Positions 16,563 to 26,352 of a DNA stretch of 64,000 nucleotides are shown here, piece after piece (the first letter of the stretch is position 1; each line of letters begins with the position of its first letter). The translations under genes and the position numbers were made by a program. Source of the stretch: an uncultured Pelagibacteraceae bacterium. GTDB lineage: Bacteria; Pseudomonadota; Alphaproteobacteria; Pelagibacterales; Pelagibacteraceae. The stretch spans positions 1 through 64,000 of the forward strand of contig CACFNH010000001.1 of the NCBI GenBank assembly GCA_902567685.1, written 5' to 3'. Under the pieces are notes generated by a model. That model did no database searches. It saw only the letters and a program-made list of their open reading frames with translations, and was not told the origin of the DNA.

Positions 16563-17084
16563 ATGAAAATTATTTGCGACTGGGATAATTGTAAAAAAAT
16601 AGGTAGTTACAAGGCTCCTATAGAAAAAGATAACAGCAGAAAGTTTAAGCTTCTGTGTCTAGAACATATAAAAATTTTTAATAAAAAATGGAATTATTTT
16701 GCTAACATGACAAATGAAGAAATAGAGTACTTTATAAAATCAGACTTAACTTGGCACAAGCCTACGAAAAGCTTTAATTCCTCAGATAATTTTTTTAGTG
16801 TTCTATGGAATAACGCTTTAGAAGATAAGCTAAATATATTTGGATCTTCTAATTTTAAAAATTTTAAAAAAAGTAAACTATCAAGTACAGATCGAGATGC
16901 TTTAGATATTATGGGTTTAAAATATGAGGCAAAATGGGAAGAAATTCAAAAAAAATTTAAATCTCTTGTAAAGAAATATCATCCTGATAAAAACCTCGGT
17001 AGCAAAAAATTTGAAGATAAACTTAAAAAAATTACTTTGGCTTATAGCAAACTTAAAATGACAATAGGTAAAAATAATGGATAA
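16563..17084 (+). CDS. J-domain protein with N-terminal Cys/His cluster
   Basis: The C-terminal 60 residues form a J domain: ALDIMGLKYEAKWEEIQKKF, then KYHPDKN with HPD at 140-142, the motif that stimulates DnaK ATPase. The N-terminal half has Cys5, Cys10, Cys32 and His35 (CDWDNC and CLEH), spaced like a small metal site, plus aromatic residues shared with related alphaproteobacterial proteins. It is not DnaJ itself, since it lacks the Gly/Phe linker and four-repeat zinc domain. Its end overlaps cobS by 8 bp, so it probably acts with CobS/CobT or assists their assembly. That link is inferred from position. Confidence 0.88.
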   Translation: MKIICDWDNCKKIGSYKAPIEKDNSRKFKLLCLEHIKIFNKKWNYFANMTNEEIEYFIKSDLTWHKPTKSFNSSDNFFSVLWNNALEDKLNIFGSSNFKNFKKSKLSSTDRDALDIMGLKYEAKWEEIQKKFKSLVKKYHPDKNLGSKKFEDKLKKITLAYSKLKMTIGKNNG

Positions 17085-18057
17085 TTCTTTAAACCTTGAA
17101 AAACCAGATATCAAAATTTCTGTTAAACAAACTTTTGGAATTAATACGGAAATGGAAATAGACGGATTTGGAAAAAAAAATGAATATGTTCCAAGAATTG
17201 ATCAGGATTATAAATTCGACAGAGATACTACTTTGGCAATTTTATCTGGTTTTGCTTTTAATAAAAGAGTTTTGATTCAAGGCTATCATGGTACTGGTAA
17301 GTCTACACATATTGAACAAGTTGCAGCTAGACTTAATTGGCCATGTGTTAGGGTAAATTTAGATAGCCACATAAGTCGAATAGATTTAATAGGAAAAGAC
17401 TCTATTATTCTAAAAGATGGAAAACAAATAACTGAATTCAAAGAAGGTATATTGCCTTGGTCAATTCAAAATCCAGTAGCTCTTGTTTTTGATGAATATG
17501 ATGCAGGAAGACCAGATGTAATGTTTGTTATACAAAGAGTACTTGAAAGTGAAGGAAGCTTTACTTTGCTCGATAAAAATAAAATATTAAAGCAACATAA
17601 CTACTTTAGAATGTTTGCAACAACTAACACTGTAGGTCTGGGCGATACAACAGGACTTTATCACGGAACTCAACAAATAAACCAAGGTCAAATGGATAGA
17701 TGGAATATTGTTTCGACATTAAATTATTTACCATTTGAAAAAGAACTAGAAATAATTTTAGCTAAAAATAAAAGTTTTAACAATAAAGAAGGCAAAGAAA
17801 AATTATCAAATATGATTAAAGTTGCAGATCTAACCAGAAAAGGTTTTATTAATGGAGACATATCTACAGTTATGAGTCCCAGAACAGTTTTACATTGGGC
17901 TGAAAATACTAATATATTTAAAGATTCAGGTTATGCATTTAGAGTTACATTTTTAAATAAATGTGATGAAATAGAGAAAAAAATAATATCAGAATATTAT
18001 CAAAGATGTTTTGGTGAGGATTTGCCAGAATCATCAATAAACGTGACTATTTCTTAA
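17077..18057 (+). CDS. cobS: CobS-like AAA+ ATPase (cobaltochelatase subunit family)
   Basis: CobS is the AAA+ motor of the aerobic cobaltochelatase CobN-CobS-CobT, which inserts cobalt into hydrogenobyrinate diamide. The Walker A GYHGTGKST is at 69-77, Walker B ALVFDEYDAG at 135-144, and an arginine-rich SRIDLIGKD insert near 100. The 326 residues match CobS. The ATG overlaps the J-protein gene by 8 bp, and cobT follows with no gap. No cobN or cobalamin-pathway gene is in this window, so the pair may serve another ATPase/VWA remodelling role here. Confidence 0.92.
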   Translation: MDNSLNLEKPDIKISVKQTFGINTEMEIDGFGKKNEYVPRIDQDYKFDRDTTLAILSGFAFNKRVLIQGYHGTGKSTHIEQVAARLNWPCVRVNLDSHISRIDLIGKDSIILKDGKQITEFKEGILPWSIQNPVALVFDEYDAGRPDVMFVIQRVLESEGSFTLLDKNKILKQHNYFRMFATTNTVGLGDTTGLYHGTQQINQGQMDRWNIVSTLNYLPFEKELEIILAKNKSFNNKEGKEKLSNMIKVADLTRKGFINGDISTVMSPRTVLHWAENTNIFKDSGYAFRVTFLNKCDEIEKKIISEYYQRCFGEDLPESSINVTIS

Positions 18058-19857
18058 GTGGAAAAAAAAGAAGATTTAATAAAAGATTTTAAAATAGCAA
18101 TAGCATCAACCGCCAAATCAGTATCAAATGTAAATGATTTAGAGGTTATATTTGGCAATCAAGATTTAAAAACAGATAAAATAACCATTAAACTTCCTGA
18201 GATGGAAAATATTAACAATAAAATTAATTATACAAAAGCTAGGGCGTTAGCAGATTCAGAGGCTCTGAAAATTAGATATAGTGATGAAAAAATATTGGAT
18301 TCAAAAAAACCCAGTGGAACTGTTTCAAAAAAATTGTATTCAATAGCAGAAAAAATTAGATATGAAAAATTAGGATCTTTAGAATTTAAAGGAATTAGAG
18401 AAAATATCAAAACTTCATATATTGAAAAATTAAATAATTTAAAGACTGAAAAAAACTCTGAAAGACTAATTGAGGCTTTTGAGAACTATTTAAGAATAAA
18501 TTTTTTTAATATTAAAAATAATAAAAATATAGAAAAAACTTTTAAAGATTTTAAAAAAGGTTTTGATGATAAGCTAAAAAGTAAATTAAAAATTCTTAAC
18601 AATTCAATTAAAGATCAGTCAAAATTTAACTCATTAATATCTGATCTGATATCTGAAATGAATATAAACGAAGAAATAGAACATGATCAAAAAGAAGAGG
18701 AAAACAGCAGTAGTGATGATAGTTCACCTAAATCAACTGAGCAGTCCACCCAGGAGAAAATGGAAGAAAATGAAGAAATGTCTGTTGAGTCAAGCATTCC
18801 AGATGTAGAAAATTTTTCTAGTAAATCTGAAGGAGATAATGAGGATTTAGAAATAGAAGAACCTTCTAGTTCAACAAAACAAAGAGGAAAAACAGTTAGA
18901 GATTTTGGTAATAAAAAATATAAAGCCTATACTAATGAATTTGATGAAACTATAAAAGCTGAAGAATTAGAAAGCGAAGATGAATTAAACAGACTAAGAC
19001 AAAATTTAGACCAGCAACTTTTACAATTGAAAAATTTTATTTCAAAATTAGCAAATAAGCTTCAAAGAAAGCTTTTGGCAAAACAAAATAGATCTTGGGA
19101 TTTTGATCTAGAAGAAGGACTGTTAGATAATTCAAAACTTGCAAGAATAATAATTGATCCTTTCAACTCACTTTCATTTAAAAAAGAAAAAGATTTTGAA
19201 TTTAAAGATACTTTAGTAACAATTTTAATTGACAACTCTGGATCTATGAGAGGTAAACCAATTTCTGTAGCAGCGGTCTGTGCAGACATATTGTCTAGAA
19301 CTCTAGAAAGATGTTTAGTTAAAGTGGAGGTTTTAGGATTTACTACAAAACATTGGAAAGGTGGATCTAGTAGAGAAAAATGGATAAATAATCAAAAACC
19401 TCTTTTTCCAGGAAGATTGAATGATTTAAGACATATAATTTATAAATCTGCAGATGTCCCTTGGAGACAAGCTAAAAAAAATATTGGATTGATGCTCAAA
19501 GAGGGTTTGTTAAAAGAGAATATAGATGGAGAAGCTCTTAAATGGGCTTATAACAAAATGGCAAAAAGAAAAGAAGAAAGAAAAATATTAATGGTCATTT
19601 CAGATGGTGCTCCAGTTGACGACTCAACTTTATCTTCAAATTCAAGCGATTATCTAGAAAATGACCTTAAAAATGCTGTTAAATGGATTGAAAAAAATAC
19701 AAGCATAGAATTGCTAGCAATCGGAATTGGTCACGATGTTACAAGATATTATAACAAAGCAGTTAAAATTACAGATGTTCAAGATCTTGGAGATGTGATG
19801 ATAAATCAGTTAACAGAATTATTTACTAAAAAAAATATAAATAAGTCTATTCATTAA
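18058..19857 (+). CDS. cobT: CobT-like VWA-domain protein, GTG start
   Basis: CobT is the VWA-domain partner of CobS in the cobaltochelatase. The N-terminal half is charged and helical. A very acidic, Ser/Glu-rich stretch spans about 205-275, and the C-terminal VWA domain carries the MIDAS motif DNSGSMRG (Asp392 region) followed by [14 protein letters not shown]. The 599-residue length fits CobT. The start is GTG at 18058, immediately after the cobS stop codon. The last 4 bp overlap the convergent transporter gene. Confidence 0.92.
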   Translation: MEKKEDLIKDFKIAIASTAKSVSNVNDLEVIFGNQDLKTDKITIKLPEMENINNKINYTKARALADSEALKIRYSDEKILDSKKPSGTVSKKLYSIAEKIRYEKLGSLEFKGIRENIKTSYIEKLNNLKTEKNSERLIEAFENYLRINFFNIKNNKNIEKTFKDFKKGFDDKLKSKLKILNNSIKDQSKFNSLISDLISEMNINEEIEHDQKEEENSSSDDSSPKSTEQSTQEKMEENEEMSVESSIPDVENFSSKSEGDNEDLEIEEPSSSTKQRGKTVRDFGNKKYKAYTNEFDETIKAEELESEDELNRLRQNLDQQLLQLKNFISKLANKLQRKLLAKQNRSWDFDLEEGLLDNSKLARIIIDPFNSLSFKKEKDFEFKDTLVTILIDNSGSMRGKPISVAAVCADILSRTLERCLVKVEVLGFTTKHWKGGSSREKWINNQKPLFPGRLNDLRHIIYKSADVPWRQAKKNIGLMLKEGLLKENIDGEALKWAYNKMAKRKEERKILMVISDGAPVDDSTLSSNSSDYLENDLKNAVKWIEKNTSIELLAIGIGHDVTRYYNKAVKITDVQDLGDVMINQLTELFTKKNINKSIH

Positions 19858-20447
19858 AATTTATAAAAATCTTGAGCTGATTCTTCCTTGATATATATTA
19901 TTTTTTTTATAATTATTCTAAAAGGTATTAACATTAACAAGGCTATAAATAATTTCACTGCTAGATCTCCAAAAGCCAATGAAACCCAAGAAATTCCTGT
20001 ATTATAAAAAGCTATTGAAAAAAATAAAAAAGTGTCGACCACTGACCCAAACACAGATGATATAAGGGGAGCTACAAACCAAATCTTATTTCTTAACTTA
20101 TCAAATAAATTTATATCAATATTCTGGGCTATAAAGAATGCTAGCCCAGAACCTATAGCTATTCTTATAGATATCACATCAGAAAAATTTGTTGAAACAA
20201 ACAAAGTAAGCAAAACTCCAACTGTAAAACCAATATAAACAACTTTTCTAGCGATAGCCTTTCCGAAAGCTCTATTGGCTAAATCAGTAATCAAAAAAGT
20301 AACAGGATAAGTGAAAGCTCCATATGTCAATAATTCATTAAGGTCATAATACTTAACTGGAAATTGAACTAGGTAATTAGAGATAATTACTGTAAGTCCC
20401 ATAAAAATTGACAAGATAAAGAACAGGTTGTTGCTTCTTTTTGTCAT
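19854..20447 (-). CDS. VUT family transporter (YhhQ-like, queuosine precursor)
   Basis: A 197-residue membrane protein with about six hydrophobic helices. It has the VUT/YhhQ family pattern, including [22 protein letters not shown] and a late [18 protein letters not shown] segment. The Escherichia coli relative YhhQ imports queuosine precursors, a role consistent with a streamlined cell that salvages queuine or preQ1. Substrate assignment is by family only. It lies 11 bp after rpmB on the same strand and could be co-transcribed with it. Confidence 0.83.
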   Translation of the reverse strand: MTKRSNNLFFILSIFMGLTVIISNYLVQFPVKYYDLNELLTYGAFTYPVTFLITDLANRAFGKAIARKVVYIGFTVGVLLTLFVSTNFSDVISIRIAIGSGLAFFIAQNIDINLFDKLRNKIWFVAPLISSVFGSVVDTFLFFSIAFYNTGISWVSLAFGDLAVKLFIALLMLIPFRIIIKKIIYIKEESAQDFYKF

Positions 20448-20458
20448 TTACTGATACT

Positions 20459-20737
20459 TTATGATCTTGAGGAAATTGAAAATTTTATTTTTTTTACCCT
20501 TTTAGAAAGTTTGTTATTTTTCGCAGTTTTAAGAAACTTGTCTAACCCACCCTTAAAATCAACTGTTCGCAAAGCTGAATTTGTTACATTCAATTTTATA
20601 TTTCTTTTCAAAATATCACTTTTAAAAGATATTTTTCTTAGATTAGGAAGAAATCTTCTCTTTGTCTTATTGTTAGAGTGACTAACGTTATGACCTTTTA
20701 GCGGTGATACTCCTGTAAGTTCGCATCTTTTAGACAT
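20459..20737 (-). CDS. rpmB: 50S ribosomal protein L28
   Basis: L28 is a small basic protein of the large subunit. The N terminus MSKRCELTGVSPLKGHNVSHSNNKTKRRFLPNL is diagnostic, and the 92-residue length is normal for Alphaproteobacteria. The rest is rich in Lys and Asn. A good promoter lies just upstream in the 66-bp gap after pyrD, so rpmB can be transcribed on its own. The transporter gene follows after 11 bp. Confidence 0.97.
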   Translation of the reverse strand: MSKRCELTGVSPLKGHNVSHSNNKTKRRFLPNLRKISFKSDILKRNIKLNVTNSALRTVDFKGGLDKFLKTAKNNKLSKRVKKIKFSISSRS

Positions 20738-20754
20738 ATATAATTTCCGTAAGT

Positions 20755-20783
20755 TGTATAGTTCCTCATTATTGGATGGTCAA
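20755..20783 (-). promoter_or_regulatory. Predicted sigma-70 promoter of rpmB
   Basis: On the minus strand TTGACC (20783-20778) and TATACA (20760-20755) are separated by 17 bases. They match 5 and 4 of the 6 consensus positions. Transcription would start near 20748, about 11 bases before the rpmB ATG at 20737. The site fills the only sizeable gap between pyrD and rpmB. Confidence 0.55.
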
Positions 20784-20803
20784 GCTTTTAAAAACCAGCA
20801 AAA

Positions 20804-21850
20804 CTAAGAATTAATTCCAACAGCTTCATTTATATTTTTAATTTTCTCTTTCTTTAAAATTTCTATAAGTTCTTTTTTAATCTCTTTTACAATTCCTGGT
20901 CCTTTGTAAATCATGCCTGTATACAATTGAACTGCATGTGCACCTGCAGCAATTTTTTCAAAAGCGCTTTGACCAGAGTCAACTCCTCCAACACCAATAA
21001 TCTTAACTTTTCCTTTAGTTTGTTTATGAAATTTTTTAATCAAATTTGTAGATAAATTTTTAATTGGTAAACCTGATAGACCGCCTTCCTCGTTCTTTTG
21101 AACATCAACAAGGTTTTCTCTATTGCCATCTGTTGTATTAGATATAATGATTCCATCAATTTTGTGCTTTAATATTAATTCATTTATGTAACTTATGCTT
21201 TCTTCATCAATATCAGGAGAAATTTTTATAAACAAAGGTTTTTTAATTTTTTTTTCCTTTTTTATACTGTTTAATTTCTCTAACAATTCAGAAAGTGATT
21301 TTTTTTCGTGAAAATCTCTTAAGCCTTCTGTGTTTGGTGAAGAAATATTTATACTAATATAATCGGCATTGTTGTGAAGTTGAGATAGACAAATTATAAA
21401 GTCTTCTGTTTTGTTTTTTGTATCTTTATTTGGGCCAATATTAATACCTAAAATACTACTAGGTAAATTATTTGAAATACGTTTAGATACTATTTCAAGA
21501 CCATCATTGTTGAAACCTAGCCTGTTAATCAAAGCATAGTCCTTCTCTAATCTAAAAATTCTGGGTTTAGGATTTCCTAATTGTCGTTTTGGTGTAATTG
21601 TTCCAACCTCAACAAAACCAAATCCGAGTTTATAAAGTGAATTATAAACTTCTGCACTTTTATCAAAACCTGCTGCCATGCCAATAGGATTTTTAAGTTT
21701 TTTTTGAAATAAATTTGTTTCTAAAATATTTTCATTCTCAACTTCAAAAAGACTGTCGGGAACAACGTTCAGCTTAAGAGATTTAATTGCTAAATCATGT
21801 GCAGCTTCAGGATCTAAACCAAAAATTAAAGGCTTTAAAAAAGAAAACAT
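20804..21850 (-). CDS. pyrD: Dihydroorotate dehydrogenase (quinone), class 2
   Basis: PyrD oxidises dihydroorotate to orotate at the inner membrane and passes electrons to ubiquinone, the fourth step of pyrimidine synthesis. Class 2 features are clear: an N-terminal helical extension (FSFLKPLIFGLDPEAAHDLAIKSLKL), NPIGMAAGFDKSAEV, INRLGFNNDG and ISINISSPNTEGLRDF with the catalytic Ser region. The 348-residue length is usual. lysS ends 6 bp upstream on the same strand, suggesting lysS-pyrD co-transcription. Confidence 0.97.
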   Translation of the reverse strand: MFSFLKPLIFGLDPEAAHDLAIKSLKLNVVPDSLFEVENENILETNLFQKKLKNPIGMAAGFDKSAEVYNSLYKLGFGFVEVGTITPKRQLGNPKPRIFRLEKDYALINRLGFNNDGLEIVSKRISNNLPSSILGINIGPNKDTKNKTEDFIICLSQLHNNADYISINISSPNTEGLRDFHEKKSLSELLEKLNSIKKEKKIKKPLFIKISPDIDEESISYINELILKHKIDGIIISNTTDGNRENLVDVQKNEEGGLSGLPIKNLSTNLIKKFHKQTKGKVKIIGVGGVDSGQSAFEKIAAGAHAVQLYTGMIYKGPGIVKEIKKELIEILKKEKIKNINEAVGINS

Positions 21851-21856
21851 TTTTCT

Positions 21857-23419
21857 CTATTTAATTTTTTCATTAATCAATTTAATAGTTTCTTTTATTC
21901 CAAAAAAACTTATAAAAAAACCCATTCTTGGCCCATCTGTTTCACCAAATAAAACTTCATATATGAGTTTAAACCATTCCCTTAGATTTTTACTGTAACC
22001 TTTTTCTTTGCCAACTGAGTATACAATTGTTTGTATATCCTCTGGCTTCATTTCTTGCTGAACTGATTTTAGTTTTTCTACTAATTCTTTTAATGCTTTT
22101 TTTTCCTCAGAATTAGGAGTTTTAAATTTTTTATTTGGTTCTACTTTTTCATTGAAATAGTTAATTGCATACTCTGTCAAACTATCAAGTATTGGATGGT
22201 CTTTTGAATTTATGTCTTTATGAAATCTGTTAATAAACTTCCAAAGAACTTCTTTTGATTTAGCATTACTAGATCCAACTATATTTAATAGCATTGAAAA
22301 TGGCATTACAATTTTTTCTTGAGGAGGTTTTCCATTATGAACATGCCAAACAGGGTTTAGTAGTTTTTCATTTTCTTTCTGATTTGGGTATTTTTCAATA
22401 AATGTAAGATACTCATCAACTGTTTTTGGAACTATTTCAGAATATAATTTTTTTGCTCTTTTTGGATTTGGATACATGTATAAGGCAAGACTTTCTGGAG
22501 ATGCGTACTTTAGCCAGTCTTCAATTGAAATTCCATTGCCTTTGGATTTTGAAATTTTTTCTCCCTTTTCGTCTAAAAATAGCTCATAAGCAAAACCATT
22601 AGGCGGTTTTTTCCCCAGCGTCTCACAAATTTTACTAGAAAGAATAGCGCTCTCTATTAAATCTTTACCATACATTTCAAAATCAACTTCAAAAGTAAAC
22701 CATCTCATAGCCCAATCTACTTTCCATTGGAGCTTACAATTGCCATCTGTAATTTTTGTCTCCATTTTTTTTCCATTATTATCAAAAATGAGTGTATTTT
22801 TTTTTTTATCCATTTCTAGCATAGGTATTTCTAAAACCTTTCCTGTATCTGGGCAAATTGGAAGAAAGGGACAGTAAGTCTTTTGTCTTTCTTTTCCAAG
22901 TGTTGGTAAGACAATATTCATAATTTCATCATATTTATCCAAAACTCTTATTAAAGAGTTATTAAAATATCCATTTTTGTAATTTTCTGTTGAGCTTTTA
23001 AAGTTAAAATTAAAATTAAATTTTTTTAGAAACTCTTTTAATTTTTCATTATTATGCTCACCAAAACTTTTGTATTTACCAAATGGGTCAGGTATTTGAG
23101 TCAAAGGTTTTCCAAGATTATCGTGTAACACTTTGTTGTTTGGAATGTTGTCAGGTACTTTTCTAAGTCCGTCCATGTCATCTGAAAATGTTATGAGTTC
23201 AGAATTAATTTTTTGAACATGATTTAAAGCATTTATCATCATTGTTGTTCTTGCCACTTCACCAAAAGTACCAATGTGTGGTAAACCACTAGGACCATAA
23301 CCGGTTTGAAAGATTATTTTTTTTTTTGCCTTAATTAAATCTTTCCTGTCTTTTAAAAGCTTTCTAATTTCAACAAAAGGCCATGAAGAAGTTGATTGAA
23401 TTAAGTCATTATCAAGCAT
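21857..23419 (-). CDS. lysS: Lysyl-tRNA synthetase, class I
   Basis: This is the class I lysyl-tRNA synthetase found in many Archaea and in Alphaproteobacteria, unrelated to the class II enzyme of most bacteria. The HIGH-type motif GLPHIGTFGE has its His at residue 48, and the KMSKS-type motif is KISKSKG near 288-294. The C-terminal part forms the anticodon-binding helical cage. The 520 residues match the family. It is the first gene of a lysS-pyrD unit, divergent from trkH across 94 bp. Confidence 0.96.
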   Translation of the reverse strand: MLDNDLIQSTSSWPFVEIRKLLKDRKDLIKAKKKIIFQTGYGPSGLPHIGTFGEVARTTMMINALNHVQKINSELITFSDDMDGLRKVPDNIPNNKVLHDNLGKPLTQIPDPFGKYKSFGEHNNEKLKEFLKKFNFNFNFKSSTENYKNGYFNNSLIRVLDKYDEIMNIVLPTLGKERQKTYCPFLPICPDTGKVLEIPMLEMDKKKNTLIFDNNGKKMETKITDGNCKLQWKVDWAMRWFTFEVDFEMYGKDLIESAILSSKICETLGKKPPNGFAYELFLDEKGEKISKSKGNGISIEDWLKYASPESLALYMYPNPKRAKKLYSEIVPKTVDEYLTFIEKYPNQKENEKLLNPVWHVHNGKPPQEKIVMPFSMLLNIVGSSNAKSKEVLWKFINRFHKDINSKDHPILDSLTEYAINYFNEKVEPNKKFKTPNSEEKKALKELVEKLKSVQQEMKPEDIQTIVYSVGKEKGYSKNLREWFKLIYEVLFGETDGPRMGFFISFFGIKETIKLINEKIK

Positions 23420-23513
23420 AAGAATGGTTTATTAAATTTTATATATAAAATACAGTTATAAATACAAGATAATAAGTTGAATTTTATAACTATTTAAATA
23501 GTCTTATTTTGCT

Positions 23514-24962
23514 ATGACAGCGAACAAAACTGTTTTTTTTATAAGTGGTATTCTTTTAGTAATTCTAGGCATTTTTATGCTAGCTCCATATTTATTACAA
23601 ATATTCTATGGAGAAAAAAGCCATAGCTTTTTATCTTCCTCATTTATTACAATTTTTATTGGAGTTTTGTTAATTCTTTCTAACTTACAAAAGAATTATC
23701 GACTAAATCTTCAAGAAACTTTTATTTTTTCTACTTTATCATGGGTGTTTGTAGCACTTTTTGGAAGTATTCCGTTTATGCTTTCTACTTTGAACCTTTC
23801 AATTAGTGAAGCTTTTTTTGAAAGTATGTCTGGAATAACAACAACCGGTTCCACAGTGATCTCTAACTTGGATAATAGTCCGAAGAGTATTTTATTTTGG
23901 AGAGCTATAATGCAATGGTTAGGAGGAATTGGAATTATCGTTATGGCTATTACAGTTTTTCCTCTTTTAAAAGTTGGAGGGATGCAATTATTTAAAATGG
24001 AAAGTGCTCAAGATGCAGAAAAAATTTTTCCTAGAACTGCAGAAGTTGCTAAAACAATAATTTCAACTTATTTAATTTTAACTTTTTTATGTGCTTTCTT
24101 TTATTGGTCATTCGGTATGAGTTTATTTGATAGCGCTGCACATTCGATGACTACAATTGCAACTGGTGGCTTTTCAACTCATACAGAATCTATAGGATAT
24201 TTTAAAAGCTCTGGAATAGAAATAGTTGCAACTATTTTTATAATTCTCGGAAGTATTCCATTTATTTCTTATTTAAAATTTGTTAGAGGAAATTCAAAAA
24301 TTTTTTTCCAAGATGTTCAAATTAGAGGTTTGATTTATCTTCTAATGATATCAATCTTAGTAATGTTTTTGTATTTATTTTTTACAAATCATGAAGTTTC
24401 ATTATTAGATAGACTAAGAATCTCTTCATTTAACGTTGTTTCAATATTATCTGGTACAGGATACGTTACAGATGATTTTGGTTTATGGGGGAAATTCTCT
24501 TTGATATTTTTTCTATTTTTAATGTTTGTTGGAGGTTGTGCAGGTTCGACTACTTGTGGAATAAAAATATTTAGACTTCAAATACTATTTTTGTTTTTTA
24601 AAAATCAAATAAAAAAGTTAATTTACCCAAATAGTATATCTATAATAAAATATAATACACAAAAAATTTCTGATAGTTTTATTACTTCAGTAATAGTTTT
24701 TGTATTCTCTTATCTTTTTTTATTCATGCTTTTAGCGGTGTTACTTTCAATTACAGGACTTGATTTTGTATCAGCTATTTCTGGAGCTGCCACTTCCATA
24801 TCAAATGTTGGTCCTGGATTAGGGGATATGATTGGACCAAATGGTAATTTTAAAGAGGTTTCTGATACCTCGAAATGGCTTTTGTCTTTTGGTATGCTTC
24901 TTGGTAGATTAGAATTGTTTGCAGTTTTAGTTTTGTTTTTTCCAGCATTTTGGAAAAATTAA
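23514..24962 (+). CDS. trkH: TrkH-type potassium transporter, membrane subunit
   Basis: TrkH/KtrB proteins form the K+ pore of Trk systems. The 482-residue protein has roughly ten to twelve membrane helices arranged as four pore repeats. Filter-like glycine segments are seen in SMSGITTTGSTVI, TIATGGFSTH, SILSGTGYVTDDFG and ATSISNVGPGLGDMIGP. The regulatory subunit TrkA is not in this window. AmpG-like and peptidase genes follow 16 bp downstream on the same strand, with no evident functional link. Confidence 0.93.
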   Translation: MTANKTVFFISGILLVILGIFMLAPYLLQIFYGEKSHSFLSSSFITIFIGVLLILSNLQKNYRLNLQETFIFSTLSWVFVALFGSIPFMLSTLNLSISEAFFESMSGITTTGSTVISNLDNSPKSILFWRAIMQWLGGIGIIVMAITVFPLLKVGGMQLFKMESAQDAEKIFPRTAEVAKTIISTYLILTFLCAFFYWSFGMSLFDSAAHSMTTIATGGFSTHTESIGYFKSSGIEIVATIFIILGSIPFISYLKFVRGNSKIFFQDVQIRGLIYLLMISILVMFLYLFFTNHEVSLLDRLRISSFNVVSILSGTGYVTDDFGLWGKFSLIFFLFLMFVGGCAGSTTCGIKIFRLQILFLFFKNQIKKLIYPNSISIIKYNTQKISDSFITSVIVFVFSYLFLFMLLAVLLSITGLDFVSAISGAATSISNVGPGLGDMIGPNGNFKEVSDTSKWLLSFGMLLGRLELFAVLVLFFPAFWKN

Positions 24963-24978
24963 AAATTTATAGTTAATT

Positions 24979-26352
24979 ATGGAAATATATAAAAAACAAA
25001 CATTGTCAGAAACCTTTTCTGTTTACTTCGATAGAAGAATGATCAGAATTTTATTGTTAGGGGTAATAAGTGGGTTTCCTTGGGTGCTTATAGGTAGCAG
25101 TTTAAGTCTTTGGTTAAAAGAGGACGGTCTTAGCCGAAGCACTATTGGCTGGGCAGGACTAATATTTGCTGTTTATGCCTTTAATTATCTTTGGGCTCCA
25201 ATAATAGATAGAATTCGAATTCCTTGGTTAACTAATAAGATTGGTCATCGTCGTGGTTGGATTGTAACTATGCAATTAATTATTTTAATTAGTTTAGTAT
25301 TTTGGAGTGTAGTAGATCCTTCAACAAACTTGGCATTAGTAATAACAATTGGTTTAATTATTGCTATTGCTTCAGCAACTCAAGATATAACTGTTGATGC
25401 GTTAAGAATTGAACAAATAGGTGAAGATGAAGGAAAGTCAATGCAAGCTGGAGCTGCCATGGCTGTGGTTGGTTGGTGGACAGGTTACAAATTAGGAGGA
25501 ATGATTGCATTAAATGCTGCAGAATATTTTCAATTAGCTGGATTTGAAAATTATTGGCAAGTTACTTTTTTAGTACTTGGTATAGTTATTATTGCCTGCA
25601 ACATTGGGCTGATGTTTGTGCATGAGCCTCAGCCTACGGAAAGACAAGAATCACAAAAAAAAACTGACCAAGAGATTGAAAAGAAACTAGGATCTTCAAA
25701 TTTTGCTACGAAATCAGTAGCATGGATTACGGGTACAATTGCTGGACCCATAATAAGTTTTTTTAGAAAAAATGGATTTAAGATTGCATTAGGTATTTTA
25801 GGATTTGTTTTTCTTTTTAAGATAGGAGAAGCTTTTCTGGGAAGAATGTCTATTATATTTTATAAAGAAATAGGTTTCTCAAAATCAGATATTGCTCTTT
25901 ATTCTAAAGGCTTAGGCTGGATTACAACTGTGGTGTTCACACTTTTAGGTGGTCTATTTGCAATACGTTCTGGAGTAATTAAAGCAATGTTTGTTTCTGG
26001 AATATTGATGGCCTCAACGAATCTTTTGTTTTCTTTACTTGCTTGGTCTGGAAAGTCTGAATGGCTTTTTGCGATAGCTGTAATTTTTGATGATATGGCA
26101 GCAGCATTTGCCACTGTTGCTTTTGTTGCTTTTATTTCAATGTTAGTAGACAGAACCTATACAGCTACACAATATGCTTTGCTTGCATCAATTGGAACTG
26201 CGGGCAGGACGACTCTTGCAGCATCCTCTGGGGCATTAGTTGACTGGTTAAATGGTGATTGGGGTATATTTTTTATACTAACAGCAGTTATGGTAATACC
26301 TTCATTGATTTTTCTTTTTTTAATAAGAAAGAAACTCAATTTGAATGAGTAA
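24979..26352 (+). CDS. MFS transporter, AmpG-like (muropeptide permease family)
   Basis: A 457-residue protein with 12-14 hydrophobic segments. The N-terminal LLLGVISGFPWVLIGSSLSLWL and the ATQDITVDALRIE motif in the fourth-fifth helix region match the AmpG branch of the major facilitator superfamily. AmpG imports anhydro-muropeptides from the periplasm for recycling. A cytoplasmic loop of about 40 charged residues follows the sixth or seventh helix. The end overlaps the next gene, a murein-peptidase-like protein, by 8 bp, which supports a role in murein peptide salvage. Substrate is inferred. Confidence 0.82.
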   Translation: MEIYKKQTLSETFSVYFDRRMIRILLLGVISGFPWVLIGSSLSLWLKEDGLSRSTIGWAGLIFAVYAFNYLWAPIIDRIRIPWLTNKIGHRRGWIVTMQLIILISLVFWSVVDPSTNLALVITIGLIIAIASATQDITVDALRIEQIGEDEGKSMQAGAAMAVVGWWTGYKLGGMIALNAAEYFQLAGFENYWQVTFLVLGIVIIACNIGLMFVHEPQPTERQESQKKTDQEIEKKLGSSNFATKSVAWITGTIAGPIISFFRKNGFKIALGILGFVFLFKIGEAFLGRMSIIFYKEIGFSKSDIALYSKGLGWITTVVFTLLGGLFAIRSGVIKAMFVSGILMASTNLLFSLLAWSGKSEWLFAIAVIFDDMAAAFATVAFVAFISMLVDRTYTATQYALLASIGTAGRTTLAASSGALVDWLNGDWGIFFILTAVMVIPSLIFLFLIRKKLNLNE

